Positions 1-8,462 of a stretch of 45,439 bases of DNA are shown piece after piece. The notes under the pieces were generated by a model that saw nothing but the letters and a program-made list of their open reading frames with translations, was not told the DNA's origin and searched no databases. The stretch lies in the NCBI RefSeq assembly GCF_014201835.1, contig NZ_JACHFH010000024.1:1-45439 (forward strand). Direction: 5' to 3'. The stretch's first letter is position 1, and every line of letters begins with the position of its first letter. Position numbers and translations under genes: made by a program. This DNA is from Pectinatus brassicae (GTDB taxonomy: Bacteria > Bacillota > Negativicutes > Selenomonadales > Selenomonadaceae).

Positions 1-109
1 CAGTATTGGATTGGTCTTTTGCCAATCTCTATATGCATATTTCTATACATACTGACTAGTTTGGTCGCCTAACTCACGACTTAAGTCACGAGTGTGCGGC
101 TCCCATTTA
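1..109 (-). mobile_element. 5' end of a second IStron copy, inserted in uvrA (runs off window)
   Basis: These 109 bases match 5871-5979, the 5' end of the complete element in pgi, with only a few differences. On the minus strand the boundary reads uvrA...TTTGAT then TAAATGGGAGCC, exactly as in pgi. The element therefore has the same target and the same sense orientation relative to its host gene. Only the intron 5' end is visible; whether the copy is complete cannot be told from the window. Confidence 0.85.
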
Positions 110-2227
110 ATCAAATATACTGGTATAAGTAGCCGGATTAGAGCGTGGTGTACGACCAATAGGTGATTGGTCGATATCAATTATCTTATCGATATTTTCA
201 ATTCCCTTTATTTCTTTATGCTTGCCCGGCTTACCTTTTGCTGTATAAAATTCTGTTGCCAATCCCTTAAATAAAATTTCATTTACCAAGGTTGATTTAC
301 CTGAACCAGATACTCCTGTAACTACCGTCAAAACACCTAGTGGGAATTTTACCCGCAGATTTTTTAAATTATTTTCAGCTGCACCAATCACTTCAATATA
401 TTTGCCATTTCCCTGGCGCCTTGTAAGCGGCACTGGAATAAACTTCTTACGACTCAAATATTGCCCGGTCATGGATGCTTCTACCTGTTTTATTTCCTCA
501 GCTGTTCCCTGAGCTACTACCTTACCGCCATTAGCTCCGGCCAGCGGTCCAATATCAATAATATTATCAGCTGCATACATGGTATCTTCATCATGTTCCA
601 CAACTATTAAGGTATTGCCTAAATCACGTAGATGCTTAAGCGTTGCTAACAGACGATTATTATCACGCTGATGCAGTCCAATACTCGGCTCATCAAGAAT
701 ATATAAAACACCCATAAGCCCTGAACCAATCTGCGTTGCTAATCTTATTCGCTGGGCTTCGCCACCGGATAAAGTTCCGGCCGCCCGACTTAAAGTAAGG
801 TAATCAAGCCCCACATTCAGCAAAAAACCTAAGCGGGCATCTATTTCCTTTAATATCTGCGCCGCAATAATTTTATCACGTTCATCCAATTGCAGTGCTT
901 CAAAAAATTTATGATTTTCCTCTATTGTCATATTTGTTACTTCATTGATATTTTTCTCGCCAATAGTTATCGATAATGCTTCTGGCTTTAATCGTGCGCC
1001 ATGACAGGTAGGACATGGCGTTGTACTCATATATGCCTCATAGCCTTCACGCATCACATCGGAATTTGTTTCCCGATAGCGTCTGGCTAACAGGGGCATT
1101 ACACCTTCGAAGCTTGTATGATATTCCTTTAGTTCGCCGAACATGTTTTCATAGGAAAAACTATACTGTTCTTCACCTGTCCCGTACAGTAATTTTTCCT
1201 GCACATCCTTTTTTACTGCTGTCCACGGTGTATCCAGTGTATAGCCATATACTTTAAGCACAGCATCTATCTGACACATCGCATACGACGCTGGATTTTT
1301 TGATAATGGGGCAAATAATCCATCAGCAAAGGGCATATTTTTATTGGGCATAACGAGTTCCAAATCAAACTCCTGCCGACTGCCTAATCCATCACAATCA
1401 GGACAAGCTCCATATGGGCTGTTAAAGGAAAACATCCTTGGTGCAATTTCCGGCAGGCTGATACCGCAGTCAATACAGGCAAAATTTTGGCTATACATTA
1501 ATAACTCACCATCGATTACCTGCACATAAACAATGTCATCGCCTAGTTCCAATGCCGTTTCTACTGAATCTGCCAGTCTTGACTCCATGCCTTCCCGCAC
1601 AATTAATCTGTCAATAACAACCTCAATCGTATGTTTCTTATTTTTTTCCAGCTCAATATCTTCATTAATATCAATAATATTACCATCAATCCTGACACGT
1701 ACATAGCCCTGTTTTCTGATATCTTCCAATAATTTTTTATGCTGACCTTTTTTACCGCGGACTACCTGAGCCATAATCATTAATTTACTTTTTTCTGGTA
1801 AACTCATTATACTATCCAAAATCTGGTCAACACTTTGCTGTGCTATCGGCTTACCGCATTTAGGACAATGTGGTTTACCGGCACGAGCAAATAATAAACG
1901 CAGATAATCGTATATTTCAGTTACCGTTCCCACTGTCGAACGGGGATTGCGGCTGGTTGTTTTCTGGTCTATTGATATTGCCGGCGACAAACCTTCGATA
2001 TAATCAACATCCGGCTTATCCATCTGTCCAAGAAACTGTCGGGCATAAGAAGACAATGATTCCACATAGCGTCTTTGACCTTCAGCATAGATAGTGTCAA
2101 ACGCCAAAGAAGATTTTCCTGAGCCCGATAAACCTGTAATAACTACAAGCTTATCACGCGGAATAGTAACATCTATATTTTTTAAATTATGCGCACGTGC
2201 GCCTTTTATTTTTATTTCATCCGGCAA
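107..2227 (-). CDS. uvrA: Excinuclease ABC subunit A, 5' exon interrupted by IStron
   Basis: UvrA is the damage-recognition ATPase of nucleotide excision repair. The visible part holds the first Walker A (GLSGSGKSS, about residue 35), zinc-binding cysteines (CPKCGKP and a later CIDCG/CPDC set), the first-domain signature [12 protein letters not shown] with the Walker B region [14 protein letters not shown], and the second Walker A (GVSGSGKST). It stops after about 706 residues where the family has roughly 940. The stop codon TAA at 107-109 belongs to the inserted element. The second ATPase signature and second zinc module are missing. I place the start at TTG 2227, seven bases after GGGAG; a GTG at 2236 and a TTG at 2242 are also in frame. 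The gene is either disrupted or, if the intron splices and the rest lies beyond the window, functional. Confidence 0.9.
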   Translation of the reverse strand: MPDEIKIKGARAHNLKNIDVTIPRDKLVVITGLSGSGKSSLAFDTIYAEGQRRYVESLSSYARQFLGQMDKPDVDYIEGLSPAISIDQKTTSRNPRSTVGTVTEIYDYLRLLFARAGKPHCPKCGKPIAQQSVDQILDSIMSLPEKSKLMIMAQVVRGKKGQHKKLLEDIRKQGYVRVRIDGNIIDINEDIELEKNKKHTIEVVIDRLIVREGMESRLADSVETALELGDDIVYVQVIDGELLMYSQNFACIDCGISLPEIAPRMFSFNSPYGACPDCDGLGSRQEFDLELVMPNKNMPFADGLFAPLSKNPASYAMCQIDAVLKVYGYTLDTPWTAVKKDVQEKLLYGTGEEQYSFSYENMFGELKEYHTSFEGVMPLLARRYRETNSDVMREGYEAYMSTTPCPTCHGARLKPEALSITIGEKNINEVTNMTIEENHKFFEALQLDERDKIIAAQILKEIDARLGFLLNVGLDYLTLSRAAGTLSGGEAQRIRLATQIGSGLMGVLYILDEPSIGLHQRDNNRLLATLKHLRDLGNTLIVVEHDEDTMYAADNIIDIGPLAGANGGKVVAQGTAEEIKQVEASMTGQYLSRKKFIPVPLTRRQGNGKYIEVIGAAENNLKNLRVKFPLGVLTVVTGVSGSGKSTLVNEILFKGLATEFYTAKGKPGKHKEIKGIENIDKIIDIDQSPIGRTPRSNPATYTSIFD

Positions 2228-2409
2228 AGTATTCACTCCCAAATCATCTATAAATAAACTCTAATATGAACATTATATATTAAAAAATAATCTTTTTCCA
2301 TAGTTAACTTATATAAATTTACATTTAATCATTTATTTTTATTACCGAATTTTTTATAAGATAAAAAATAATGAGTCTGCTGCATACATATTACTATTTA
2401 ATACCCAAA

Positions 2410-2453
2410 GGCTCCCCCATAGGGGAGCTGGCAGCTTTAGCTGACTGAGGGGT
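2410..2453 (-). repeat. Dispersed hairpin repeat, family B
   Basis: This matches the reverse of the family B consensus: ggctccc...ggggagctggc, then a GC-rich stem-loop, then ctgaggggtt. It has the local stem variant CAGCTTTAGCTG. Confidence 0.8.
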
Positions 2454-2470
2454 TAACTAGCTTATTTCTT

Positions 2471-2520
2471 AACCCTTCCGTCATTGCTTCACAATGCCAC
2501 CTTCCCTACAGGGACGGCTT
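2471..2520 (-). repeat. Dispersed hairpin repeat, family A
   Basis: Reverse of the family A consensus (aacccttccgtc, a CATTG stem, ccaccttccct, agggacggctt). It lies 17 bases from a family B copy, the usual A/B pairing in this window. Confidence 0.8.
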
Positions 2521-2683
2521 TTAAACCATATCATAACTAATATTGTTTTTCTAATCAATATACAGCTCTACTCCAAGATAACTGACAGGTTTAATTGCCT
2601 GAGGAATTAACCTACTTATTACATAAATTTTTTTATCACTACCTCATAGTACCTCCTCTTTTACATAAATATCTTTCAAATTG

Positions 2684-2731
2684 CAAAAAAAGGCTGCCAC
2701 ACATATTTATTAATGTGCGGCAGCCTTTTTA
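2684..2731 (-). terminator. Rho-independent terminator after pgi
   Basis: AAGGCTGCC and GGCAGCCTT arms flank an AT-rich loop and are followed on the minus strand by a T-run. The structure lies just downstream of the pgi stop and ends the manB-galU-pgi transcript. The A/T flanks would let it work in both directions. Confidence 0.8.
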
Positions 2732-2743
2732 AGTTAATTCATA

Positions 2744-4174
2744 TTATTTATTTTGTGCTTTTACTTCCTGAAGTTTTGGTCCCATAATACGTTTATAGGC
2801 TTCAACGCCTGGCTGATTAAATGCATCAACATTAGCCAATTCGCCTTCATAAGCTATAGACATAGCCAACATATAAAGCAGCTGTCCAAGATTAAATGCA
2901 TCCAGTTTAGGCATGCTGAACAACGCATTAAAACGTTTATTAGAAGTAAGCGCATCAGCATTGGACTGACGGGCAACTTCCAAAGCCTGACCCATTGTTA
3001 CACCGGAAATATCGGATAATTTCTGCGCTTCAGGGAAAGCATTAGGAATTGTTATATCATTATCCCATTCATTGATACGGATAAATTGAACAATTTTATT
3101 AAGCTTGCCTTCCTGATGCTGCTGGGTCTGAGAATGCATATCACGTGTACCCAATGCTACGATTGGTGTACGACCATAGCAAACTTCTTTATCATCTTTA
3201 TCAAACTGTTTGCCCAAAGATTCAGCAAGCAGCTGGATATACCACATGGAAACAGATTCCAAATAATCACCGTATGGCATCATTACTTCTTCATCGCGTC
3301 CATATTTTTCAGCTGCAATATATTTAAGTGCTGCATTAAGCATAGCCGGATTCTGCCAAATATCATCATTTTGGCAAGCAATATCCATCTGCTTAGCACC
3401 TTCCAAAAATGCTTCAATATCAAAACCGGTAACAGCTGCTAATACCAAACCTACTTCACAGAAAATAGTAAAACGTCCACCAATACCATCTGGTACAGCA
3501 AAGCTTTCCCAATTATTTTCCATAGCCATTTTCTTAAGTAAGGTTGGTTTCTTTTCATTAGGATCGGTAACAGCAACAATTTCTATTTCCACATTAGGAT
3601 TATCTTTTAAAGCATTATAAATAACCATAAAGTTAGACATGGTATCAAGTGTACCACCTGACTTGGAAATACAAATAAGCATTACTGTATATTTGTGCGG
3701 ATTCTTTTTATCATGATTCATTGCCATATCAGCAGCATGGCTTATATAATCAATTAAATCTTTTGTGCTGCGCGGGTCAATATTATTGCCGCTAAAGAAC
3801 ACTTTTGGATAGCCATTGCGTTCTTCTTTAGTTTTTAAATTCCAATAACTGCCGCATTGTACATCAAACAGTACTTTATTGCCTAAGAATGAGCCGCCAA
3901 TACCAAGTGAAACAACAGCATCAACACGATTACGTGCTGATTCACCAAATTTTTTCAAGCGGGCAATTGATTCCGGGGAATTAAGATTACCTTCTTCAAT
4001 ATAAGGTAATTGGCTGAATAATACTTTTTCTGGGGTACCATCTTTTGATAAATGCGCGTGGATAACACCGGTCTTACGCATTACATCCATAGCTTCATGC
4101 GCTTTTTTTATCTCTGGCATCAATTCTTCTACATCATTTTTTGTTACACCATTATCACCAAAAAGATTGTCATA
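2744..4174 (-). CDS. pgi: Glucose-6-phosphate isomerase, 3' exon (residues 13-488)
   Basis: The enzyme interconverts glucose-6-P and fructose-6-P. This exon carries the isomerase hallmarks, including LGIGGSFLGNK, the SKSGGTLDT phosphate-binding loop, and GIGGRFTIF. A methionine at 4123 could start an isolated open frame, but coding sequence clearly continues upstream through YDNLFGDNGVTKNDVEEL to base 4174. There it meets the IStron 3' end. Joined to 5980-6015, the frame is continuous and reads GFEFD-YDNLFG, resembling the FDYS start of Bacillus isomerases. The gene is the last of the manB-galU-pgi operon. Without splicing the product would lack its start and upstream residues. Confidence 0.93.
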   Translation of the reverse strand, partial: YDNLFGDNGVTKNDVEELMPEIKKAHEAMDVMRKTGVIHAHLSKDGTPEKVLFSQLPYIEEGNLNSPESIARLKKFGESARNRVDAVVSLGIGGSFLGNKVLFDVQCGSYWNLKTKEERNGYPKVFFSGNNIDPRSTKDLIDYISHAADMAMNHDKKNPHKYTVMLICISKSGGTLDTMSNFMVIYNALKDNPNVEIEIVAVTDPNEKKPTLLKKMAMENNWESFAVPDGIGGRFTIFCEVGLVLAAVTGFDIEAFLEGAKQMDIACQNDDIWQNPAMLNAALKYIAAEKYGRDEEVMMPYGDYLESVSMWYIQLLAESLGKQFDKDDKEVCYGRTPIVALGTRDMHSQTQQHQEGKLNKIVQFIRINEWDNDITIPNAFPEAQKLSDISGVTMGQALEVARQSNADALTSNKRFNALFSMPKLDAFNLGQLLYMLAMSIAYEGELANVDAFNQPGVEAYKRIMGPKLQEVKAQNK

Positions 4175-4300
4175 CTGAACCTCCCACGACTAAAGTCGCG
4201 GGGTTCCTGCTTCACAGATAGTTGCGCAAAAAACACGTCTTACATTATCTCCACAGGCTATCCCCGTAGTTCCTACGGTTCTTATATATGTTATTACACT
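4175..4300 (-). ncRNA. Probable omega-RNA scaffold / IS right end
   Basis: The segment from the tnpB stop to the element's 3' end is non-coding. It ends in a strong hairpin (4181-4202) followed by TTCAG. In IS605 elements this region is the TnpB guide RNA, with the guide read from flanking DNA. Here the guide would be pgi sequence starting TATGACAATC (from 4174 downward), and the matching TAM would be TTGAT/TTTGAT. The 5' limit of the RNA is not visible; the assignment follows family knowledge. Confidence 0.65.
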
Positions 4301-5403
4301 GCTGTGTTTAAAATTCTTAATCCTTCATTGCGAATGTTTATAGCGGCATTTATGTCTCTGTCGTGATGCGATTTGCATTCAGGACATTCCCAATGTCTTA
4401 TAGTAATGTCTTTTATTTCTTTATTTTGATAACCACAATTATGACAAATCTGACTTGATGGATAGAATTTATCTATTTGCATTATTTCTTTGCCATACCA
4501 CTGAGCTTTATATTTTAGCTGGCGGATAAATTCTGACCAACTGGCATCTATAATACTACGGGCAAGTTTGTGGTTTTTCAGCATGTTATTTACTTGTAAG
4601 TCTTCTAAGCAGATAACATCATAGTTTTCTATAAGTTTGAGCGAGAGTTTATGCAGCATATCTTTTCGCTGATTTGCAATACGTGCCTGTAGTCTGGCCA
4701 CTTTGATTCTTGCTTTATTTTTGTTTGCGCTGCCCTTTGTTTTTCGGGACAAGCGTCTTTGCAGTTTGGCAAGTTTTTCCAGTGACTGTTTGAGGTATTT
4801 ATGACGGGGATATTTATCGCCATCGGATGTAATTGCAAATTCTTTTAAGCCAAGGTCGATACCGACATAGTTGTCAGTTCGTTTAAAAACAGGTTTTTTT
4901 ACTTCGGTGCAACATAGAGATACAAAGTATTTACCATCGGGCGTTTGTGATATTACAGCGTTTAATATTCTGCCCTGTGGTATTTGTTTGTCTCTTATTT
5001 TTACTTTACCCAGCTTGGGAAGTTTTATCTTTGTTCCCAAAAATTCAATGTTGCCATTAGTAAAGTTTGTCTTGTAAGATTTATGCCTGTTCTTTTTTGA
5101 CTTGAATTTAGGAAAGCCAGTATTTTTACGCTTAAAGAAATTCTGATAGGCCGTATCGAGGTCTTTTAACGAGTTTTGTAGGGAACATTTATCCGGCTCT
5201 TTCAGCCAGATGTTCGCTTTTTTTAACTGCGTTAAATTTCTTGAACACTTGGAAAATGTAAGTGTTGTTTTATCATCTTGATATGCTTTAATTCGCATAG
5301 CGAGATAGTGGTTAAAGACATATCTTACACAGCCAAATGTTTTTTGTATCAGTATTTCCTGTATTTTGTTGGGATATATCCTAAATTTGAAGGCTTTTTC
5401 CAT
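4294..5403 (-). CDS. tnpB: TnpB RNA-guided nuclease of the IStron
   Basis: This is a 369-residue TnpB (OrfB_IS605), the family ancestral to Cas12. An N-terminal OrfB helix-turn-helix domain ([13 protein letters not shown]...) precedes the RuvC fold. All catalytic acidic residues are present: D183 in [11 protein letters not shown]267 in ICLEDLQ, and D350 in [12 protein letters not shown]. The zinc ribbon cysteines C320/C323 and C340/C343 are intact, so the nuclease looks active. In related elements TnpB cuts the empty donor site and promotes element retention, and is not itself the transposase. The start ATG at 5403 lies about 180 bases downstream of the intron core. No TnpA gene is nearby. 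Confidence 0.93.
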   Translation of the reverse strand: MEKAFKFRIYPNKIQEILIQKTFGCVRYVFNHYLAMRIKAYQDDKTTLTFSKCSRNLTQLKKANIWLKEPDKCSLQNSLKDLDTAYQNFFKRKNTGFPKFKSKKNRHKSYKTNFTNGNIEFLGTKIKLPKLGKVKIRDKQIPQGRILNAVISQTPDGKYFVSLCCTEVKKPVFKRTDNYVGIDLGLKEFAITSDGDKYPRHKYLKQSLEKLAKLQRRLSRKTKGSANKNKARIKVARLQARIANQRKDMLHKLSLKLIENYDVICLEDLQVNNMLKNHKLARSIIDASWSEFIRQLKYKAQWYGKEIMQIDKFYPSSQICHNCGYQNKEIKDITIRHWECPECKSHHDRDINAAINIRNEGLRILNTAV

Positions 5404-5579
5404 AACGTACTCACTTTTCTTTTCATCTTTACAAGATTATCGCCTGATTACCTTAAAAATAACATGCAGGCTTTAGAAAAGCAAGTTTTTCATAGTAACA
5501 TATATAAGAATCGTAAGTTCTTTTTTAGTCGTATTGGGGAGGTGTCGTTCACACAGGTTCGCTGCTTCCTATGCGGTTC

Positions 5580-5979
5580 TCTTATGAACTCCTTTATGTT
5601 TCCATAAAGCACAGACTATATCTTGTCCTTCGGCATTATCCGTTAAGGTCTGCCCACTTCCGGTCGCTTGACCGTACTTCCCTCAAGAGGAATAGTCGTT
5701 GGGGATTCTCCTGTTCGGAGCTTTCCTGCTGATTGTCCATTTTCTTAGTGTTTAGGGTTTAACCTTGCACCATACAGTATATTTTTTCTACTTTCGTCGC
5801 CGTCACGTTTGAGTTTATTTCATCTTAGCGTTGTGGCTATACTGTCTTTAGGAGTTTCCAGCATTTCAAGCAGTATTGGATTGGTTTTTTGCCAATCTCT
5901 ATATGCATATTTCTATACATACTGACTAGTTTGGTCGCCTAACTCACGAGCAAAGTCACGAGTGTGCGGCTCCCATTTA
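5580..5979 (-). ncRNA. Group I intron ribozyme core (IA-type features)
   Basis: Read on the minus strand, the conserved group I segments occur in order. AATCAGCAGGAAAGCTCC is at 5717-5734 and CAACGACTA at 5693-5701. Two peripheral stems follow (TTCCTC/GAGGGAA and CGGTC/GACCG), then GTGGGCAGACC, then AAGATATAGTC at 5614-5624. GACTAT near 5695 can pair with ATAGTC at 5614-5619 as the P7 helix. No intron homing endonuclease is present; tnpB takes the downstream space. I could not identify P1 and the internal guide with certainty. Confidence 0.88.
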
Positions 5980-6015
5980 ATCAAATTCAAATCCTGATTC
6001 TAGCTTTAAACTCAT
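5980..6015 (-). CDS. pgi: Glucose-6-phosphate isomerase, 5' exon (residues 1-12)
   Basis: ATG at 6015 is preceded by AAGAAGAGGGG, a good Shine-Dalgarno 10 bases away. Twelve codons encode MSLKLESGFEFD and the sequence then enters the IStron after TTTGAT. The exon is 36 bases, a multiple of three, and is in frame with the exon ending at 4174. It lies 34 bases after galU in the operon. Unspliced mRNA would give a 12-residue peptide, because the element begins with TAA in this frame. Confidence 0.88.
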
Positions 6016-6049
6016 TACTAATATACCCCTCTTCTTAATAGATGAACAT

Positions 6050-6928
6050 TTATTTCAATAATGGCCCAATAGATTTCACTAAATAAGCCATAAAACGATC
6101 ACGTAATTCCGGTCTTTTTAGCGCCTGCTCTACAGTGGCTTCTAAAAATCCTTCTTTATCGCCAATATCATAGCGTCGTCCGGCAAAATTAAGGGCATAA
6201 ACCTTCTGGTTGCGCCCCAGTTCACAAATGGCATCTGTCAACTGTATTTCATGTCCACTGCCCGGCTGGGTATGCTCTAAAATTTTAAAAATCTCTGGAT
6301 CTAATATATAGCGACCCAATACAGCCAGATCAGAAGGTGCTTTGTCAATATCTGGTTTTTCAACTAAATTTTTAGCCAGCCAAACATTGTCATTTACCTG
6401 CTCAGGGTCAACTATACCATAGTTAGATACCTGATCGTGTGCTACCTTTTGTACTCCCAAAATACTGCCGCCTAAATCATCATAAGCCTTTATCAATTGA
6501 GCTAAACATGGCACTTCCGCATCAACTAAATCATCGCCTAATAATACGGCAAACGGTTCATTGCCGACAAACTGTTTAGCACATAATACAGCATGCCCAA
6601 GGCCACGCGCTTCTTTTTGCCGAATAAAATGCAGGGAAATACTCGATATCTCTTCAATAGTCTTAAGCATTTCATATTTACCTTTGGATTTAAGCTGCAG
6701 TTCAAGTTCCAAAGAACGGTCAAAATGGTCTTCAATTGAACGCTTATTACGTCCCGTTATTACCAGAATTTCTTCAATACCAGAGGCAATGGCTTCTTCA
6801 ATAATAAACTGTATTGCCGGTTTATCAACAATTGGCAGCATTTCCTTGGGCTGTGCCTTAGTCGCTGGTAAGAAACGTGTCCCCAGACCAGCTGCCGGGA
6901 TAATAGCTTTTCTTATCTTTTTCTGCAT
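6050..6928 (-). CDS. galU: UTP-glucose-1-phosphate uridylyltransferase
   Basis: Makes UDP-glucose from glucose-1-P and UTP in the cytoplasm, feeding surface-glycan synthesis. At 292 residues it has normal GalU length. It has the nucleotide-binding motif PAAGLGTRFLPATKAQPKEM (residues 11-30), followed by VDKPAIQFIIEEA, GLGHAVLCA, LLGDDLVD and VEKPD. It lies 29 bases downstream of manB and 34 upstream of pgi on the same strand. The three genes thus look like one operon moving hexose phosphates between glycolysis and nucleotide sugars. Confidence 0.96.
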   Translation of the reverse strand: MQKKIRKAIIPAAGLGTRFLPATKAQPKEMLPIVDKPAIQFIIEEAIASGIEEILVITGRNKRSIEDHFDRSLELELQLKSKGKYEMLKTIEEISSISLHFIRQKEARGLGHAVLCAKQFVGNEPFAVLLGDDLVDAEVPCLAQLIKAYDDLGGSILGVQKVAHDQVSNYGIVDPEQVNDNVWLAKNLVEKPDIDKAPSDLAVLGRYILDPEIFKILEHTQPGSGHEIQLTDAICELGRNQKVYALNFAGRRYDIGDKEGFLEATVEQALKRPELRDRFMAYLVKSIGPLLK

Positions 6929-6957
6929 AAATTACAAATCCAATCCTATATTTTCTT

Positions 6958-8310
6958 TTACGCTCTTATTATTTCTAATAATTCTTTTGTTTTGGCATCC
7001 AATAATTCTTTATCACCGCGTGCTTCGACATTTAGACGAATGACCGGTTCTGTATTGGATATCCGCAGATTAAAGCGCCAGTCAGCAAAAGCTACGCTCA
7101 ATCCATCTGTTTTATCAACCTGTCCTTTAGGTCCATATAATTCTTCCATTTTCAGCATAACCGCAGCACCATCTTTTACCGTGCTGTTTATTTCACCGCT
7201 TATCGGGTAGCGCTGCATACGTTCAGCCAACATCTTTGATAATGGCTGATTCGCTTTAGACACTAATTCTAAAACAAGCAGCCAGGTAATCATGCCACTA
7301 TCACAAAATGTGAATTCACGGAAGTAATTATGGGCTGACATTTCACCGCCATATACAGCATCAACCTTGCGCATCATTTCCTTAATAAAGGCATGTCCAC
7401 TTTTACACATAACTGGTATTCCGCCAGCTTCTTCAACAATCTCAATAGTATTCCATATCAAGCGTGGATCGTAAATTATCTTTGCTCCTGGGTTTTTATC
7501 AAGAAAAGCCTTAGCTAGGAAACCTACTATATAGTACCCCTCTATCATATCGCCTTTTTCATCAAAAATAAAGCATCTGTCAAAATCACCATCCCAGGCA
7601 ATACCAACATCAGCATTATTTTCGCGTACAGCTTTAGCTGTAGCTACACGATTTTCCAGCAAAATGGGATTAGGTACGCCATTAGGAAAATTACCATCAG
7701 GCTCATTATTTATTTTAATAAACTCAAAAGGCAATGCCTTTTCCATTTCGTCAAGAATCGGACCTGCGGCTCCGTTACCAGCATTAACTACTATCTTTAA
7801 CGGTTTTAAATCTTTTTTATCTACATAAGCCAAAATATGGTCAACATAATCAGCCATAATGTCCTTTTGCTCTACAGAACCTTTTGTTGCTGCTATTTCA
7901 CCAAGTTCGCCAGCAATTGCTTTATTTTCTATATCCTTAAGACCAGTATCAGCGCTTATTGGGCGGGCTCCCTCGCGTACTAATTTCATACCATTATAAT
8001 CCTTAGGATTATGACTGGCGGTTATCATTATTCCGCCATCAAGCTGCCAAAAATATGTAGCAAAATAAATCATTTCAGTACCGCACTGACCAATATCGAT
8101 AACATCACAGCCCATATCAGTAAGTCCCTGTACCAAAGCATCTCTTATATCAGGTCCAGACAAACGTATATCATGTCCGACAACTACCTTCTTAGCCGCA
8201 AATGACTTTGCGAAAACCCTTCCTATACGATAGGCTAATTCCTCATTTACTTCTTCTGGATACTTTCCACGAATATCATATGCTTTAAAAGCTGTACGTT
8301 TTAATTCCAT
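6958..8310 (-). CDS. manB: Phosphomannomutase / phosphoglucomutase
   Basis: An alpha-D-phosphohexomutase of 450 residues that interconverts hexose 6- and 1-phosphates. The phosphoserine loop TASHNP has S99. The metal loop DGDFDRC has D240, D242 and D244. The sugar-binding GGEMSAHNYF and the C-terminal phosphate-binding RISNTEP are present. It opens the manB-galU-pgi operon, with GAGGGG upstream of ATG 8310. Mannose-1-P from this enzyme would feed manC (12778-14154). The family is often bifunctional for mannose and glucose. Confidence 0.93.
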   Translation of the reverse strand: MELKRTAFKAYDIRGKYPEEVNEELAYRIGRVFAKSFAAKKVVVGHDIRLSGPDIRDALVQGLTDMGCDVIDIGQCGTEMIYFATYFWQLDGGIMITASHNPKDYNGMKLVREGARPISADTGLKDIENKAIAGELGEIAATKGSVEQKDIMADYVDHILAYVDKKDLKPLKIVVNAGNGAAGPILDEMEKALPFEFIKINNEPDGNFPNGVPNPILLENRVATAKAVRENNADVGIAWDGDFDRCFIFDEKGDMIEGYYIVGFLAKAFLDKNPGAKIIYDPRLIWNTIEIVEEAGGIPVMCKSGHAFIKEMMRKVDAVYGGEMSAHNYFREFTFCDSGMITWLLVLELVSKANQPLSKMLAERMQRYPISGEINSTVKDGAAVMLKMEELYGPKGQVDKTDGLSVAFADWRFNLRISNTEPVIRLNVEARGDKELLDAKTKELLEIIRA

Positions 8311-8436
8311 TATGCATTATTCCCCTCTTATTTAATTTTTCAAACAAATATATCTTATTAAAAAATTACATAAAAACCTTAATATATATTCTCTATATAA
8401 CGGTAAATTTCCTTTTAAAAGTTTATACGCATTACT

Positions 8437-8445
8437 ATTATAGCA
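8437..8445 (-). promoter_or_regulatory. Extended -10 promoter for manB-galU-pgi
   Basis: The minus strand reads TGCTATAAT, a consensus extended -10 box, with no clear -35. It lies about 130 bases upstream of manB and just after the MATE stop codon. Confidence 0.45.
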
Positions 8446-8462
8446 GAAAAGTTAAACGTTTA

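Larger units (their letters stand above)
2228..2683. other. Intergenic region with hairpin repeats, no gene seen
   Basis: The 5' flank of uvrA is very AT-rich and includes a TATAAT-like box near 2270, but no convincing -35. It also contains one repeat of each dispersed hairpin family (listed separately). I see no coding sequence. Confidence 0.6.
4175..5979 (-). mobile_element. IStron (group I intron + IS605-type TnpB element) inserted in pgi
   Basis: This 1805-bp element begins after TTTGAT in pgi and ends with GGTTCAG. Its ends were set by three independent criteria: the shared sequence at the uvrA insertion, the reading frame of pgi, and the rule that group I introns end in G. Layout on the minus strand is group I ribozyme (5979 to about 5580), tnpB (5403-4294), then a right end with a CCCGCGACTTTAGTCGTGGG-type hairpin. 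No TnpA (HUH Y1) transposase is encoded, so movement would need one in trans. No target duplication is seen, as known for IS200/IS605 elements. Known clostridial IStrons (CdISt1) also insert 3' of TTGAT. Confidence 0.88.

Noticed and set aside
3086-3442. 118-codon plus-strand frame
   Set aside because: It is a shadow of pgi on the other strand with no initiation signal.
2744-4123. pgi as a short gene starting at ATG 4123
   Set aside because: Isomerase-like codons continue upstream to 4174 and rejoin a start with a good ribosome site at 6015 once the element is removed.
5278-5607. Plus-strand open frame of 109 codons
   Set aside because: It lies over the tnpB start and the group I intron core on the opposite strand and resembles no protein.
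4175-5979. Group II intron or plain IS1341
   Set aside because: No reverse transcriptase or domain V motif; the P7 and AAGATATAGTC motifs and terminal G identify group I, which a plain IS1341 lacks.
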